From: Kitagawia praeruptora
Lineage: Eukaryota > Streptophyta > Magnoliopsida > Apiales > Apiaceae
Length of the DNA stretch: 64,000 nucleotides
Assembly: GCA_037693485.1 (NCBI GenBank)
Contig: CM075345.1
Location: 88,742,001-88,806,000, forward strand
Direction of reading: 5' to 3'
The notes below the pieces were generated by a model that was not told the origin of the DNA, did no database searches, and worked only from the letters and a program-made list of their open reading frames with translations. Positions 22,830-34,608 of this stretch are shown piece by piece (positions within the stretch are counted from its first letter, which is position 1; each line of letters starts with the position of its first letter). The position numbers and the translations under genes were made by a program.

Positions 22830-24575
22830 AGGAAGATAAAAAGTAGTGATGATGCCTTGCTGAAGCTTTTCTCCAACTAGATGACGGTCAATTTCAATAA
22901 CCTTTCATGGAAGACTGGATTGTCTGCAATGTACAATGTTGACTTGTTGTCACAGTAAAAAGGTACAGGAAGTTTCTGAGGTAATTGAAGATCTTTGAGG
23001 AGAGGTAGGAGCCATGTCACTTCACAACAAGTGTCAGCCATAGCTCTGTACTCTGCTTCTGCAGAGGACCTGGAGATTGTGTGTTGCTTTTTGCATCGTC
23101 ATGATATTAAAGAGGAGCCTAGCATAATGCAAAAACCAGTTAGAGAGTGTCTAGTGTTAGAGTCACTATAAGTTGTCAATTGAAGGGATCCAGATGATGG
23201 AATAAGAATGCCTTGACCAGGAGATTGTTTTAAGTATCTAAGCACCTTATACACAGCTTGGAGGTGATCAGTTCTGGGATAAGATAAAAATTGGGATAAT
23301 ACATGAACTGAATACGAAAAGTCTGGTTATGGTGAGATAAATCAATCTACCTACGAGCTTTCTGTAAGTGTTAATTCCAGCTGCAAATAGAGGAGAAGAT
23401 TCATTATTCAAGAGTTGGTGATTTTTCTCAATGGGAACAACAGATGGTTTTGCAACAGTAAGACCTGTGTCTTTTAATAGATCAAGGGTATATTTCCTTT
23501 GGTTGAGATAAAAACCTTGAGATGATCTGGCAACTTCAATGCCTAGGAAATATTTCAAGGGACTAAGATCTTTGATTTGGAACTGAGAGTGTAAGAACTG
23601 TTTCACAGAAGTAATTATGCTGTCTGAAGAGCCTGTAATCAACATATCATCTACATAGACTAGAACAGCTACAAAGCCAGTGTCTTTGTCTAGAGGGAAT
23701 AGGTTATTATCACTATGAGATTTTTGAAAACCAAAAGATAACAGAGCAGTGGAGAGTTTGATGTACCAATCTCTAGGAACCTGTTTAAGGCCATAAATAG
23801 ACTTCTTGAGGAGACAAACCATGGGAACATGGCTGATTTGTTGAGATTCAGAAGACAAGAATTTAAATGCGGGAGGAAGTCTCATGTAGACAATTTCTTT
23901 GAGAAAAACATTTACAGCATCCATCTGAGTCAAAGGACATTGTTTATAGGCTGCCAGAGCTAGAAGTAATCTGACTGTAACCATTTTAGCCATAGGGGCA
24001 AAGGTCTCAAAGTAATAAAGGCATGGAGTTTGAGTAAATCCTTTAGCAACTAGCCGTGCTTTGTACCTCTCTACTGAGCCATCAGGATTGTATTTAACTT
24101 TGAAAATCCATTTACAGTCAGCAACATGGTAATGAGGAAGTTGAGGAACAATTGTCCAAGTTTTGTTATTTTCCAAGGCAGTGATTTCACTTTTCATAGC
24201 TTTGTACTAATTTGGGTTAGAAATAGCTTGAGAAAAGGTATAAGGTACTTGAATTTGAGAAATGGTAGTGACATAAGCTCTGTGAGAAGAACTAAGATTA
24301 TCATAAGTAATGTAATCCTAAATAGGATAAGTGCAAGTAGTATATGAACACATACCTTATTTTGAGTTTAAGTGAGAGAGATTTGTGCTGCATTGAGGTA
24401 AGTTTGATGGTAAACCAACAAAGTCTTTATATCTACTGGGAAGATGTTTGGTTCTGGATGGTCTAGTGTGAACAGATGGTTGAGGAGTGTTGACCTCTAC
24501 TGTCTTTGAATCATCAGTATGATCAGACTGAGAAGAATTTTGATCAGAGGTGGCAAGAATATCTGGTTGCTGCAA
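22830..24575 (-). pseudogene. Copia pol remnant: RT and RNase H
   Basis: 24575-24357 encodes the Ser/Thr-rich linker found before copia RT (RTKHLPSRYKDFVG). The longest frame (24197-23268, 309 codons) is RT: NKTWTIVPQLP, CKWIFKVKYNPDGSVERYKA, LVAKGFTQT, the catalytic region with YVDDMLITGSSD, and LKYFLGIEVARSSQGFYL. RNase H is present but shattered across 23280-22850 (EYRAMAD, TKHIEID and MFTKE-like pieces among stops). A stop-containing gap lies at 24198-24356. It would synthesise cDNA if intact; as it stands it is non-functional. Confidence 0.88.
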
Positions 24576-24679
24576 TAATTGTTGATCATCTCATCATTTA
24601 ACATTTGGTTGCTGCAATATCTGGTTGCTGCAATAATTGTTGATCATCTCATCTGGATATAGTCATGTAAAGGATGCCC

Positions 24680-24767
24680 CTAAGAAGCTTTGCAATAATT
24701 GTGGATCATCTCATCATTTAACATTTGTTTGTAAGAAACCCAAACAGGATAAGGTTAATGCGTCCAA
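24680..24767 (+). pseudogene. gag zinc-knuckle fragment of a copia element
   Basis: This short plus-strand fragment encodes KKLCNNCGSSHHLTFVCKKP, a CCHC nucleic-acid-binding knuckle like those in SIRE-type gag. It is cut on the right by the LTR at 24768 and on the left by a scrambled junction. It lies opposite in strand to the copia pol remnant to its left. Confidence 0.65.
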
Positions 24768-26982
24768 TGTAAGAACCCAGGTTTTTGTAATATTTCTAAA
24801 ATGATCATAAACGGTGATTGGTGGAGGTTATGTAAAGTTTTTAAGATCATATAATTCGAATGAAGAAGTATTTATACAGTTATGGATAAAGTATCGTTGT
24901 ACAAAGAAGAAAGGGAATGCAGAAACCGTTAGATTACGTAGATTTTCACTTTTATTAAATATTGGTATAAATATGGGATATTGGGGTTAAACAAATCTCT
25001 AAGCTAAGTTAAATACCAAGGCAAGGAATTATGGAATTTATTAGAAGAATTTCAAAGGCAAATGTTCAAGAACGATGAAAGAAATTTCTACGCAACGAAA
25101 CGCTTTTACAAGAAAATCTCCAAACTTGCATATGGAATTAAATGGTAAGCATTGGTTGATTATTAGGTGAGTAATATACCTGAAATTTACCATGTAATAG
25201 CCATGCAAGCCATGCAAGGCAAGGAGCATTGGATGCTAATCAAATAAGTCAAGTCATGATTATTCAACCAAGCATTGTATACCACTTTTGGGACAAATTG
25301 CCAATTACCTTTCTTTTGCAAAATTACTTTGGAGATTACCTTGGGTAATTGATAAGTGCTGAAGTATTATTGATATATATCAATTATACATATCATTTTA
25401 TCAATTACAAAAGAAAAGATAGCAAAAGCTCCCCCTCCATTTTCTATATTTTCGGCCAAAAACAGAGCAGCTACTTCAATCTGGTATAACTCCCTCATTT
25501 CTCAATGAAAGTTTGTGTTCTATAGCTTTTTGGAAAGGTATTGAGATGCTCTACAACTCCTCTTTAGAAGCCTAGTCCAGAAAATCAAGGTAAGGCCCAG
25601 GTTTTTCCAGTTCTTTCAAGAGTGGTAATGCTGACTCCGAAAATTTTAAACTTGGTTGTCTAGATCTTGAAGATTAAAGGTTGTTAAGCTATCTAAGGTG
25701 TTCTTACAGAAATCAAGCTTGGTTAAAGGTTGTTAAGACTCCAAGGAAGGTAAAACACTCACACCCACCTTAAACTTCATGAGTTATAAGTTGATTTGAA
25801 AGATTGATGCAAGTATGTACATGTTCAAGGGATTTGTGATGTTTTAAGCTTTATAAGTATGGGTAAATTTTGGGTGGTGATAAATGGATGTTACCACTGG
25901 TCTTAGAGACCCTTGATTATGTTTATATGATCTTGATGGTGTGTGGTTGAATTAAGTGGTTAGATGGAGTTCATGGAATTTGGAAATGTTCGGTTTATAG
26001 TCGTTATAATGTCGAAATTTCATTAGATCATTTGAGCAGTTAATACCGAATTGAACAAATGTTTTATTGGTACGTTTTTGGCCATAAACCAGTAGGAATT
26101 GTTTTGTAGTTTGTTTTGACACCAAGATCACGTGATTACGATTTACGGTTTATGAGATATGGTCGTTCTAGTGAAACCGGTTAAAATGGACGAATCATTA
26201 AGATGGACTGACTTTACAAAGCCAAACAAACCCTTTAAAAATGGTCTGTGTTTATGAAAATTTTATGAGGAGTAATCTGGTCAGTGGTAAAGATCCCATA
26301 AACATTTGGAGTCAAAATACGAATATTTCGATTTTATAAAAATGTTTAAGTCAAGAATGCGCATGAGAAACCACTGCAGAAAGAAGCTATTTTTAGAGCA
26401 ACAATTGAGCTAGCAAAAAGATATTCTTAATTATAAAATTTGGATGAAAAATCCTCTGGACAGTTAAGAAGAATTGAGAAAAAGAATTTCATGAAAAATA
26501 CTATTCTTCAATTTTATAGAATTTTTCAAATCATAGTTGCGCAAGTGAAAAACCCTTTTAGGGGACGAATTAAGATGAACTTTAGTTTCGTTGAAAATGA
26601 CATTTAACGAAAGTCGTTATGAGACCATTAATTATCAAAAGTGGTTAAAGGATATCATGGGCTTATAATAAGCAAAACGTGTAGTAAGGAGGTATCGTTA
26701 CGAAGTTGTGCCTTTATATGAATAGTTGGTTCGACGGGATAGTTTAATGAACTAACTGAACCTTATTGGTTGTTATAGATCATCACACTAGAGACAGAGC
26801 CCAGACTATTTCCGACACTATCAGGCAAGTTTTCGAAACTTGTATTTCAAGTATTTTCAAACTGTTGTTGTTGTGGTATAAATGCTATGAACTGCTTGAT
26901 AGTATTTTTGCGAATCAGCATATGATGTATGGTTATTTACAGGGATTTATAAATCTGTTAAGTATGTACGTATGCATAGACT

Positions 26983-27062
<80 letters not shown>
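26983..27062. repeat. (TA)n microsatellite in the LTR of chromovirus A
   Basis: An uninterrupted TA run of roughly 80 bp. Frames rich in Ile and Tyr on both strands are artefacts of it. Confidence 0.95.
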
Positions 27063-27067
<5 letters not shown>

Positions 27068-28337
27068 ACGATGATGTGTTACAAGTTTCCAGTAGAGTAT
27101 AATAATACCTTTTCTTAGTAAGGGAGTCAGAGATATTTCGTCCGTATAAGGATATAAAAACCCGGAAGTCACCGGAAGGGTTATATGACGTATATTTTTA
27201 AAATATTCCAATAAATATAAATTGGATATTTTTGGATTAAAATTCCTTTGATGATATTAATAAATATTATTTGAAAATTTATTAATAATTTGAATATTAT
27301 TTTCATATTGAGAATAGTCTGAAGGTTTATTTATTTAATAAATATTTATTAAATATTCTAAGCTGATTACTTATTTAATAAATATTATTTGAATATTTAT
27401 TTAATATAACAGGATGATTTACAAATCATATTATTTATTTCAAAAGTTATTTAAAACTTTAAAAATTATTTTAAATATTTTCTGATCGTCGAAAAAGTAT
27501 TTAAAAATAGAACGGGTTCCCATTTCTTCACCGACTATAGCTTCACTCATCGAAAAAGTATCGCTACTTCACTCAACTTATCAAACTCGGGAACCCAAGG
27601 TTTTGGGAGCTAGTATTAATTATTTTCTCCCTTCGCTACCAACAAGAAATGCACCCTACCTAGTAAGGAGGGGCTCAGGTTTGACTAAACACTCAAAACT
27701 CCGACCAACTCCCAAGTTATGTTGATGAAGCGATTCTTAGTAATCGAAATCTGTTGACTAAAGTCAACTCACACACCAGAGTTACTTTCTCAATTACGCA
27801 TGGAAGTAAAGTTAGTAATGATTATCAAACCAGTCGTCAAGCTTTGTGCTTGGGGGAAACTGAATTAAAATTATGTTCCTACGATGCATAGAATTCTCTA
27901 AGGGATTGGAGGAAGAGGGGACATCGCCTTTGAGCGTAGTCCAAATATTAAGGCCCATATGCGGTCAGGGTGCAACCCAATAAGGGAACGTCGTCCTTCT
28001 ACTAGTAGAGAAGCAGAGGCACGGTTTATTGGCTGATCACCAGATATCGTGGAAGAGGCTCCAGCATAATCCCATTCTTCCAATTGGAATTGTACTGCAA
28101 TACTGTAATGAAAGCCTAGGTGCTCAATTACCGATAGTGTTGACAGAATGATGAACTATTCAAAGTACCTCAGAAATTCTTCGTTATATTTCTGGATAAA
28201 GAATGAAAATTTTTAATGATGATACAATATCAGTATACGATATGTCATATGGTTTACGTTAACAAAAGTACTTTGAAAACTATTATTATATGGCTGAGCT
28301 GTATTGCTCACTCTTGCTTTTCTTTTATATATACCAC

Positions 28338-30081
28338 TGTTAGGTTAAGGGACTTACACAATCCGAGATTCACAATCACCAATACAGAGCGCGCACACAC
28401 ACCAATCAATAATTGAAAAGATCAACCAAAGCGCGGTCAAACACTATTCAAGTATTACTTCTACTTCTATCAACAATAAGTAAAAGCAAAACAAGAACAC
28501 ACACAATATTTGACGTGGAAACACCCACGCCCCAAACTTGTATTATTAATCTTAACAATAATCAACAATACATCAAAACAATAACACCTTAACGGTGTCC
28601 CAACCCTGATACTTGAGCCAACAATGCTCAAGCATCTCCCAAACAATACTTAAGACTACATCTCTTAAGCTTTCACCCCTATCAAACAAATACAATATGA
28701 CTATGTATATATAGTCATCCAAAACTTAGCCACCAAGACTTACCATACTTGTTCTACAAGTCTTACCATACTTGTTATACAAGTCTTCCAATTCTTGGCA
28801 CCTAATTACCCAACTTAGTGATCAAGACATGCCATATATAATAATTGTCTACACATACAATTATTATCTTTCCAATATATATCTTAAACCACCCAAGCCC
28901 ATAACATCATATTGGGTTGAAACCCAACAATCCTCCCCTTCAACCCAATACCCACATCGGATTGAACGGTAACCAATCAAGCCATCGACGTCCATTCGCC
29001 AACGCCTCCCCTCGAACAAGAATCTCCTCGTCTTGCTCTTCCAAACATTGAGTGTCGCTAAAACCCATATAGTGACCCTCCAAACCAAACCATCGTTCTT
29101 CACCATAACGATGTATCCAATCTACAAAATCACGTGCACCAACCGCCACGAGTGCTCTTCCACATGTTGAGTCACCCGATCCTTGCTTTCACAATCCTTC
29201 GGTCTCCTGAAAAAAAATCCGTAGTATCATCCAAACAGTTCACCTGGTTGATCAAGCCATTGAAGCAATTGCGATGACCTCTTCCATCTGCTTCCATCTT
29301 GAGTCCGAACATAAGATTGATCCACGGTGCAAGTCAACTGTCAAACCGCACGTAACTTTGTCTCTACCCGCTTTAGTAGCAATCTCCTTGTCAGCAAATC
29401 CTTCATCATGCTCTGCCATACCAATTGAACCTCGAACTTTTCCCCAACCTCAAACATCACGAACCCAAACCTTGGCTCTTGATACCACTTGTTAGGTTAA
29501 GGGACTTACACAATCCGAGGTTCACAATCACCAATACAGAGCGCGCACACACACCAATCAATAATTGACAAGATTAACCAAAGCGCGGTCAAACACTATT
29601 CAAGTATTACTTCTACTTCTATCAACAATAAGTAAAAGCAAAACAAGAAATCACACAATATTTGACGTGGAAACACCCACGCCCCAAACTTGTATTATTA
29701 ATCTTAACAATAATCAACAATACATCAAAACAATAACACTTTAACGGTGTCCCAACCCTGATACTTGAGCCAACAATGCTCAAGCATCTCCCAAACAATA
29801 CTTAAGACTACATCTCTTAAGCTTTCACCCCTATCAAACAAATACAATATGACTATGTATATATAGTCATCCAAAACTTAGCCACCAAGACTTACCATAC
29901 TTCTTCTACAAGTCTTACCATACTTGTTATACAAGTCTTCCAATTCTTGGCACCTAATTACCCAACTTAGTGATCAAGACATGCCATATATAATAATTGT
30001 CTACACATACAATTATTATCTTTCCAATATATATCTTAAACCACCCAAGCCCATAACATCATATTGGGTTGAAACCCAACA
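28338..30081 (-). mobile_element. TRIM/LARD-like non-autonomous LTR element, 1,744 bp
   Basis: Two 592-bp LTRs (28338-28929 and 29490-30081; TGTTAGGT...CCCAACA on the plus strand) bracket 560 bp of non-coding sequence. ACCAC target duplications flank it (28333-28337 and 30082-30086). On the minus strand a PBS with TGGTATCAAGAGCCA sits next to the right LTR and a polypurine tract (GAAGGGGAGGAT) next to the left one, fixing the orientation. I count about seven differences between the LTRs. No protein domain is recognised, so it depends on other elements for movement. It sits inside the 5' LTR of chromovirus A. Confidence 0.93.
29473..29487 (-). other. Primer-binding site of the TRIM-like element
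   Basis: TGGTATCAAGAGCCA on the minus strand, two bases from the 5' LTR; the TGGTATCA start matches the initiator tRNA-Met 3' end. Confidence 0.85.
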
Positions 30082-30577
30082 ACCACCACACAACAACAAA
30101 TAAGCATGGCAAAAACAAGGCGACCCCCCACAAAAGCGTGTTAACTGGTCAACAATATAAGAGACTATTTACGAGGCAGGTGCCGAGGCCGCACCTAGTA
30201 GCAGTACCACAGGTGAGCAGACTAAGTTGGATAGGTTTACAGCTTAGGTTGGTTAGGTTTATTTACAAGCATGACTTGGATAAGCTTCTGAAAACCAAAC
30301 CGCGTTGTGGCTGTAGATGCCGCCTTAGATGGTAATCCTTTTAAGTTGAACTTTTAAGATTATGATATTTAGGTTTGTAATAACTATTTCAAGATGGTTG
30401 TAATAACTTAGTAATGACTTAATTTCGTCTCTGAGCCTATAATCTGTGAATGTTATGTTTGATTGAGGGGTCACAACATGTTAAAATGAAGAGTAAGAGT
30501 AATGTTTCTTAAAATGGGAATTAAGGACAGAGTGACAGCCTGGATCTCCGAACCCGGGTCTAGGGGTGTTACAGAAA

Positions 30578-30590
30578 TGGTATCAGAGAA
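30578..30590 (+). other. Primer-binding site of chromovirus A
   Basis: TGGTATCAGAGAA lies four bases after the LTR end, the usual start of an initiator-tRNA-Met site (canonical TGGTATCAGAGC). Confidence 0.85.
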
Positions 30591-30747
30591 TTAGGTTATA
30601 ATCTCAGAGACGATCAGGAAGGTTTAAGGACACAAACCCTTACCGAAACCTGGCCGGGCTAGTAGACATAGCCCTAACAACCTTAAGCCAATAAAGGAAC
30701 TACTTATCAGAACCTCAAAGATAGTAACGTTTTTCCTCTTTTTGTAG

Positions 30748-31375
30748 ATAATCGAGGACGTAGAGCTACCTGAGAGTTCCGAGCAGCGACATGATGATGC
30801 TCTTCTGAGAGCTGTAGAGGAGCCTGATGCTGAGACAGAGATTGACCCTCAGTAGTAGGGAGAGAGAAAGATAGTCTAGGAGGAGGATCCCGAGGAGGAT
30901 CCCAGAGCTGATGACCCTATGCCTGTAGAGGACCCACTGGACTTAGATGAGCCAGAGAGTGATCCAGAGGAGGACCCAGAGGAGGACCCCTGGACGATGT
31001 TCCAGCTGATCCCGCACCCGGAGAGGAGCCTGAGGATGAGGAGGTGGTGTGGACTGATATTCCTATGCATTCCCCTTCCCTCATAGAGGATCCATCCCCT
31101 AGTGGATATCACTGGGACACAGATCTAGAGGGTGACTCTGAGGAACCTAGACCAGAGGATGCTGAGACTGAGGTTTCCCTGGAGAGCGAGACGGTTAGTC
31201 CTCCCATACAGGTTGTTAGATCCACTGAGTATGACTGGATAGTGACCCGGATGACCATCGATCTGGTGGCAGCGGAGTCCCGAGTAGCTGAGCCGAGGTT
31301 CCAGCTAGCTGAGGAGAGACGAGCGAGACTATACTCCCAGGGGAGAGACTCCAGAGCTAGACGGATGAGGCGGGC
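30748..31375 (+). pseudogene. gag N-terminal part of chromovirus A
   Basis: An acidic, Glu/Asp/Pro-rich coding stretch with at least two in-frame stops (30855-30860, TAGTAG) and a frame change before 31044. From 31044 it is open (WTDIPMHSPSLIEDPSPSGY) to 31375, where the Athila-like element interrupts it. The continuation lies at 37810. This resembles the variable N-terminal region of Tekay-type gag; no structured domain is seen in this part. Confidence 0.6.
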
Positions 31376-33101
31376 TGTTCGCACTTATTCACGCAAGAGA
31401 ACGTGGTCAACAAGTAATATAGAGTAAATAGGATTCGTTCCCACAGAGACTCAAATTGTTCGTTATGTTCACTTATGCACCAGCTTATGATTTACACTCA
31501 CTGCTAAGACAATCACAATATTGGTTTTGATTTAACTAATGATTAATTACCAACTAAGCCAAGTACGAGAAAATAACTTAAGGATTAACTTTATAATAAA
31601 CAAACATGGGATTTCAATTTCATTTACTACTTCATCTAGAATCTTATGCCCTTTAGCCCAGTATGTGACAAAATTGATTACTGATTAGATGCACTAAACT
31701 GATACACACCAACTTTCGTTGTGCATATACCATCCTACTGATCATCCACAATTGATAGAAGTCAAGTAGTCACCAAATATGTGTAGTCCCTATATGTCTA
31801 TAGCAATTGAACACACATCGCTTTAAAATCAAGCATCCATAAAACCACATAGTCAGTGCAAGACGGTTAGAATTACACCACAAATTAATACATGTTCTTC
31901 ACATGCAAAAACCTATGCTAGCATGAATTGTTCTAAACCCTAGATCCACTTTCGCATTCACCAGGATTAAACAAACAATTACAGGTGTTCGCGACTCACC
32001 TATAACGAATAAGCATAAATATACTAGGCAATCAATACAATCAATCACACACCAAGGCATAAATAACACTCAATTACTAGATTCCATAGAAAAATCCATT
32101 AAAACCCCATGATAACTAATTAGCCCATAATTGACCTAATCGCCATCATGGGTTCAATTGATAACATAATTCTAGAACAACAAATAATTAAAAGAAGAGA
32201 GAAAATAAGGTTCAGAAATAACTCCCCAAAGTAGAAGAATACAAAAGTTCCAAAGATTACTCCTTGCTTGTCACTAGCTTGGAGATGTATCTTGAAATTG
32301 TTCTTGGCTACAATGTTGATGATAAAATAAACTAGAGATTGCTACTCGCTAGATAGATGTGTTTTTAGGGTTTTCAACATATATATAGCTGCCCAAAAAT
32401 AAATAGGCCCAACAAGTTTTGACCCGGTAGAAAACGACCCAACAGGCATGCACCACACGGGGCAACAACGCCCCAACAAGCGCTAGAGCGCCTGAAAACG
32501 TGCAAGAGCGCCTCCAACTCCCTATCTAGAATTGTAGAGCTTTCTCTCCTCTTCGCGTGGCTTTTTGAATCGCCCAATTCCGATGTCTAGAACTCAAGTT
32601 ATGACCGAAACAATTTCTGGAACAATGTTGAAAATATTCTGCGCCTTGCCTAGCGCCGCTGCGCCTTGCCTAGCGCCGCTGCGCCTTGCCTAGCGCCGCT
32701 GCGCCTTGCCTAGCGCCGCTGCGCCTTGACTAGCGCCGCTGCGCTCGAAGACCCCTGGAAATGCCTTGCTCGCGCGCTATGACGCCCTTGAACCGCGCAA
32801 CTGCGCCCTTGAACCCCTGTACTTCGAGCGCTGTTGCTCCAACTGGCGCGCAAGAGCGCCTCAACCTTCCTGGACTACTCAAAAGCTTCTTCTACGAGAC
32901 ATGCTAATTGCTCTGATTTTCTTCCACAAACTTTAATTTAAATTCACACCACCATAACGTCATTTTAGCACCATCATGCCCTCAACAATACAACCTACAC
33001 AAATTACACAAAATCGTATCAAATGACACCGAAACTCGAGAACTTGCAAACGATTAAAGTCCAAACGGAAGTCAATTAGTGGATATAAAATCCACTCATC
33101 A
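31376..33101 (-). repeat. 3' LTR of the Athila-like element
   Basis: 1,726 bp. It starts TGATGAGTGGATTTTATATC in element direction and carries five 20-bp minisatellite units at 32641-32740. Confidence 0.93.
32641..32740. repeat. 20-bp minisatellite, five copies, in the Athila-like 3' LTR
   Basis: Unit GCGCCTTGCCTAGCGCCGCT, five times in tandem with one C-to-A change in the last. The other LTR has only two exact copies (37404-37443). Confidence 0.95.
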
Positions 33102-33114
33102 AACCCCCAAACTT
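33102..33114 (-). other. Polypurine tract of the Athila-like element
   Basis: AAGTTTGGGGGTT on the minus strand, directly before the 3' LTR. Confidence 0.8.
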
Positions 33115-34608
33115 AAACCGTTGCTTGTCCTCAAGCACTGCAAACTCAACCTAAAATGATGCATGATATAAATAAAAATGAAATGTCATGATAATACGAA
33201 TATGTCCTAATGCAATGATCCCACAAAAGTCACCAAATCCAACTCAACAAGCAAACGCCTCAAAGAATGCAACAACTCCAAACAGAGCTCGACTAAGGCC
33301 CCGTATACTAACAATACATGCTCGGAAATGTGGTGTGTGCATTTCTCACTAGATATACTCTCAAAACTAGATAAAAGGCATAACTCATCCTTCGCCAAAA
33401 CAATCACATGTTTATAAACAGAATGAACTTTAGACACTCCATGACTCAAAGACACCGCCATCATCATTTAAAGTAGACAAGAACTCATGCTTTACTACAT
33501 AAAACACCACAAAACACAAAACACACATGCTTTTGACTGTGCAATGGGTGAGACCCCTAAAGGCTTATACAATAGCACCCTTGTAGCGAGCGTTAGGTTA
33601 GTGGATCCCAGACCGAAAAAGTCTTAGGTCACTAGGCATAAAATCCCCTCGAACTTACTTGCTCGAGTACTAAAGAGCTCACCCTAGCCAATTAGCATAC
33701 ACACACTCTCACAATCCCTCATTTTTTTATTCTCACAACTCTTTTCTTTTTTTCTTTTTTTTTTTTCTTTTCTATTTCTTTTTTTTTTTGACTCTTTTTC
33801 TTGCCTTTTCTTTTTCACATGGGTGCACTATCTCACCCCCCTAGACTACTCATATCAAATATGAGCCGGCTACTAGCCATTTGACACCTAGCCATTATTT
33901 AACAATTAATACAACTAGCATGAAATCCCTGTTTTCCCCCAAACTTATACTTAAGTGCTCCTACGCCATCAAGGGAATAACGAAAATTCTAGATATAAAT
34001 AGGTGATTAAATCTCAACAGCCAAACAAGGTATGACTCGATGTAGCCCAAGAGCAAACAGTGAGACCGTGAAAAGATTGTGTTCCCGACACACGCAAGTC
34101 AATTTCATAAGTACTTAAATCAACCCTCTATTCATTGTCATCACACCCAAATTAACGTCGACCTATCGAGCCAAAAACAGACACTCAAGTGGAATCATAT
34201 GAAATGCATGAACAAAATGATATTACACTCCTAAATAAATCTATATGACATGGCATTCTAAATGCAATCTAAATGGCATGGCAAAACTAAATGCAAAATT
34301 ACTAATATGACTAACATGAATATGCAACTATATGCAATGCAATGACTCTTGATACCCTAAAATCACCCCCAAACTTAAAAATTTCAATGTCCTCATTGAA
34401 GGTAAAATTAAAGGGTACAAGAGATACTCCCCTAGTCGTCGGCATCTCCACCCTCCTCGGGTGGTGTGTCTGGTGGTGGATAGATGTGGAGGCTCCAACA
34501 CAACTGTTGTTTTATTCGAAAGCAAGAAATCATGGGTTGCCTCCCACGAAGCGCCTTTCTTTAACGTCTTTAGCTAGACTTGGCCACAATTTTCATCTTG
34601 AAAATTTT
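33115..34608. other. Non-coding 3' part of the Athila-like element
   Basis: No coding region was found. A long T/C tract at about 33721-33830 is polypurine on the element's sense strand. Confidence 0.5.

Larger units (their letters stand above)
22330..24575 (-). mobile_element. 5'-truncated Ty1/copia element
   Basis: A 384-bp LTR (22330-22713; TGTTATTGTG...ATATCTAACA in element direction) is preceded by a GAGGGGGGG polypurine tract, then remnants of RNase H, RT and the pre-RT region extending right to 24575. No 5' LTR, gag or integrase of this copy was found; it stops at a scrambled junction at 24575-24690. The RT resembles the Ale/Ivana type of copia element; the lineage is a guess. Confidence 0.85.
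24768..30573 (+). repeat. 5' LTR of chromovirus A (about 4.06 kb without its insert)
   Basis: It begins TGTAAGAACC and ends GGTGTTACA. Subtracting the TRIM and its 5-bp duplication leaves about 4,058 bp. The LTR of element B (41407-46022), in reverse complement, has the same termini and shares internal blocks such as GATGCTCTACAACTC. Nothing in it codes for a protein. Confidence 0.85.

Noticed and set aside
26766..27211. Frames ending in long Tyr-Ile runs
   Set aside because: They come from the (TA)n tract in LTR A.
28338..30081. Cassandra-type TRIM with 5S rRNA in its LTR
   Set aside because: No 5S promoter boxes were recognised and the LTR is much longer than usual for Cassandra.
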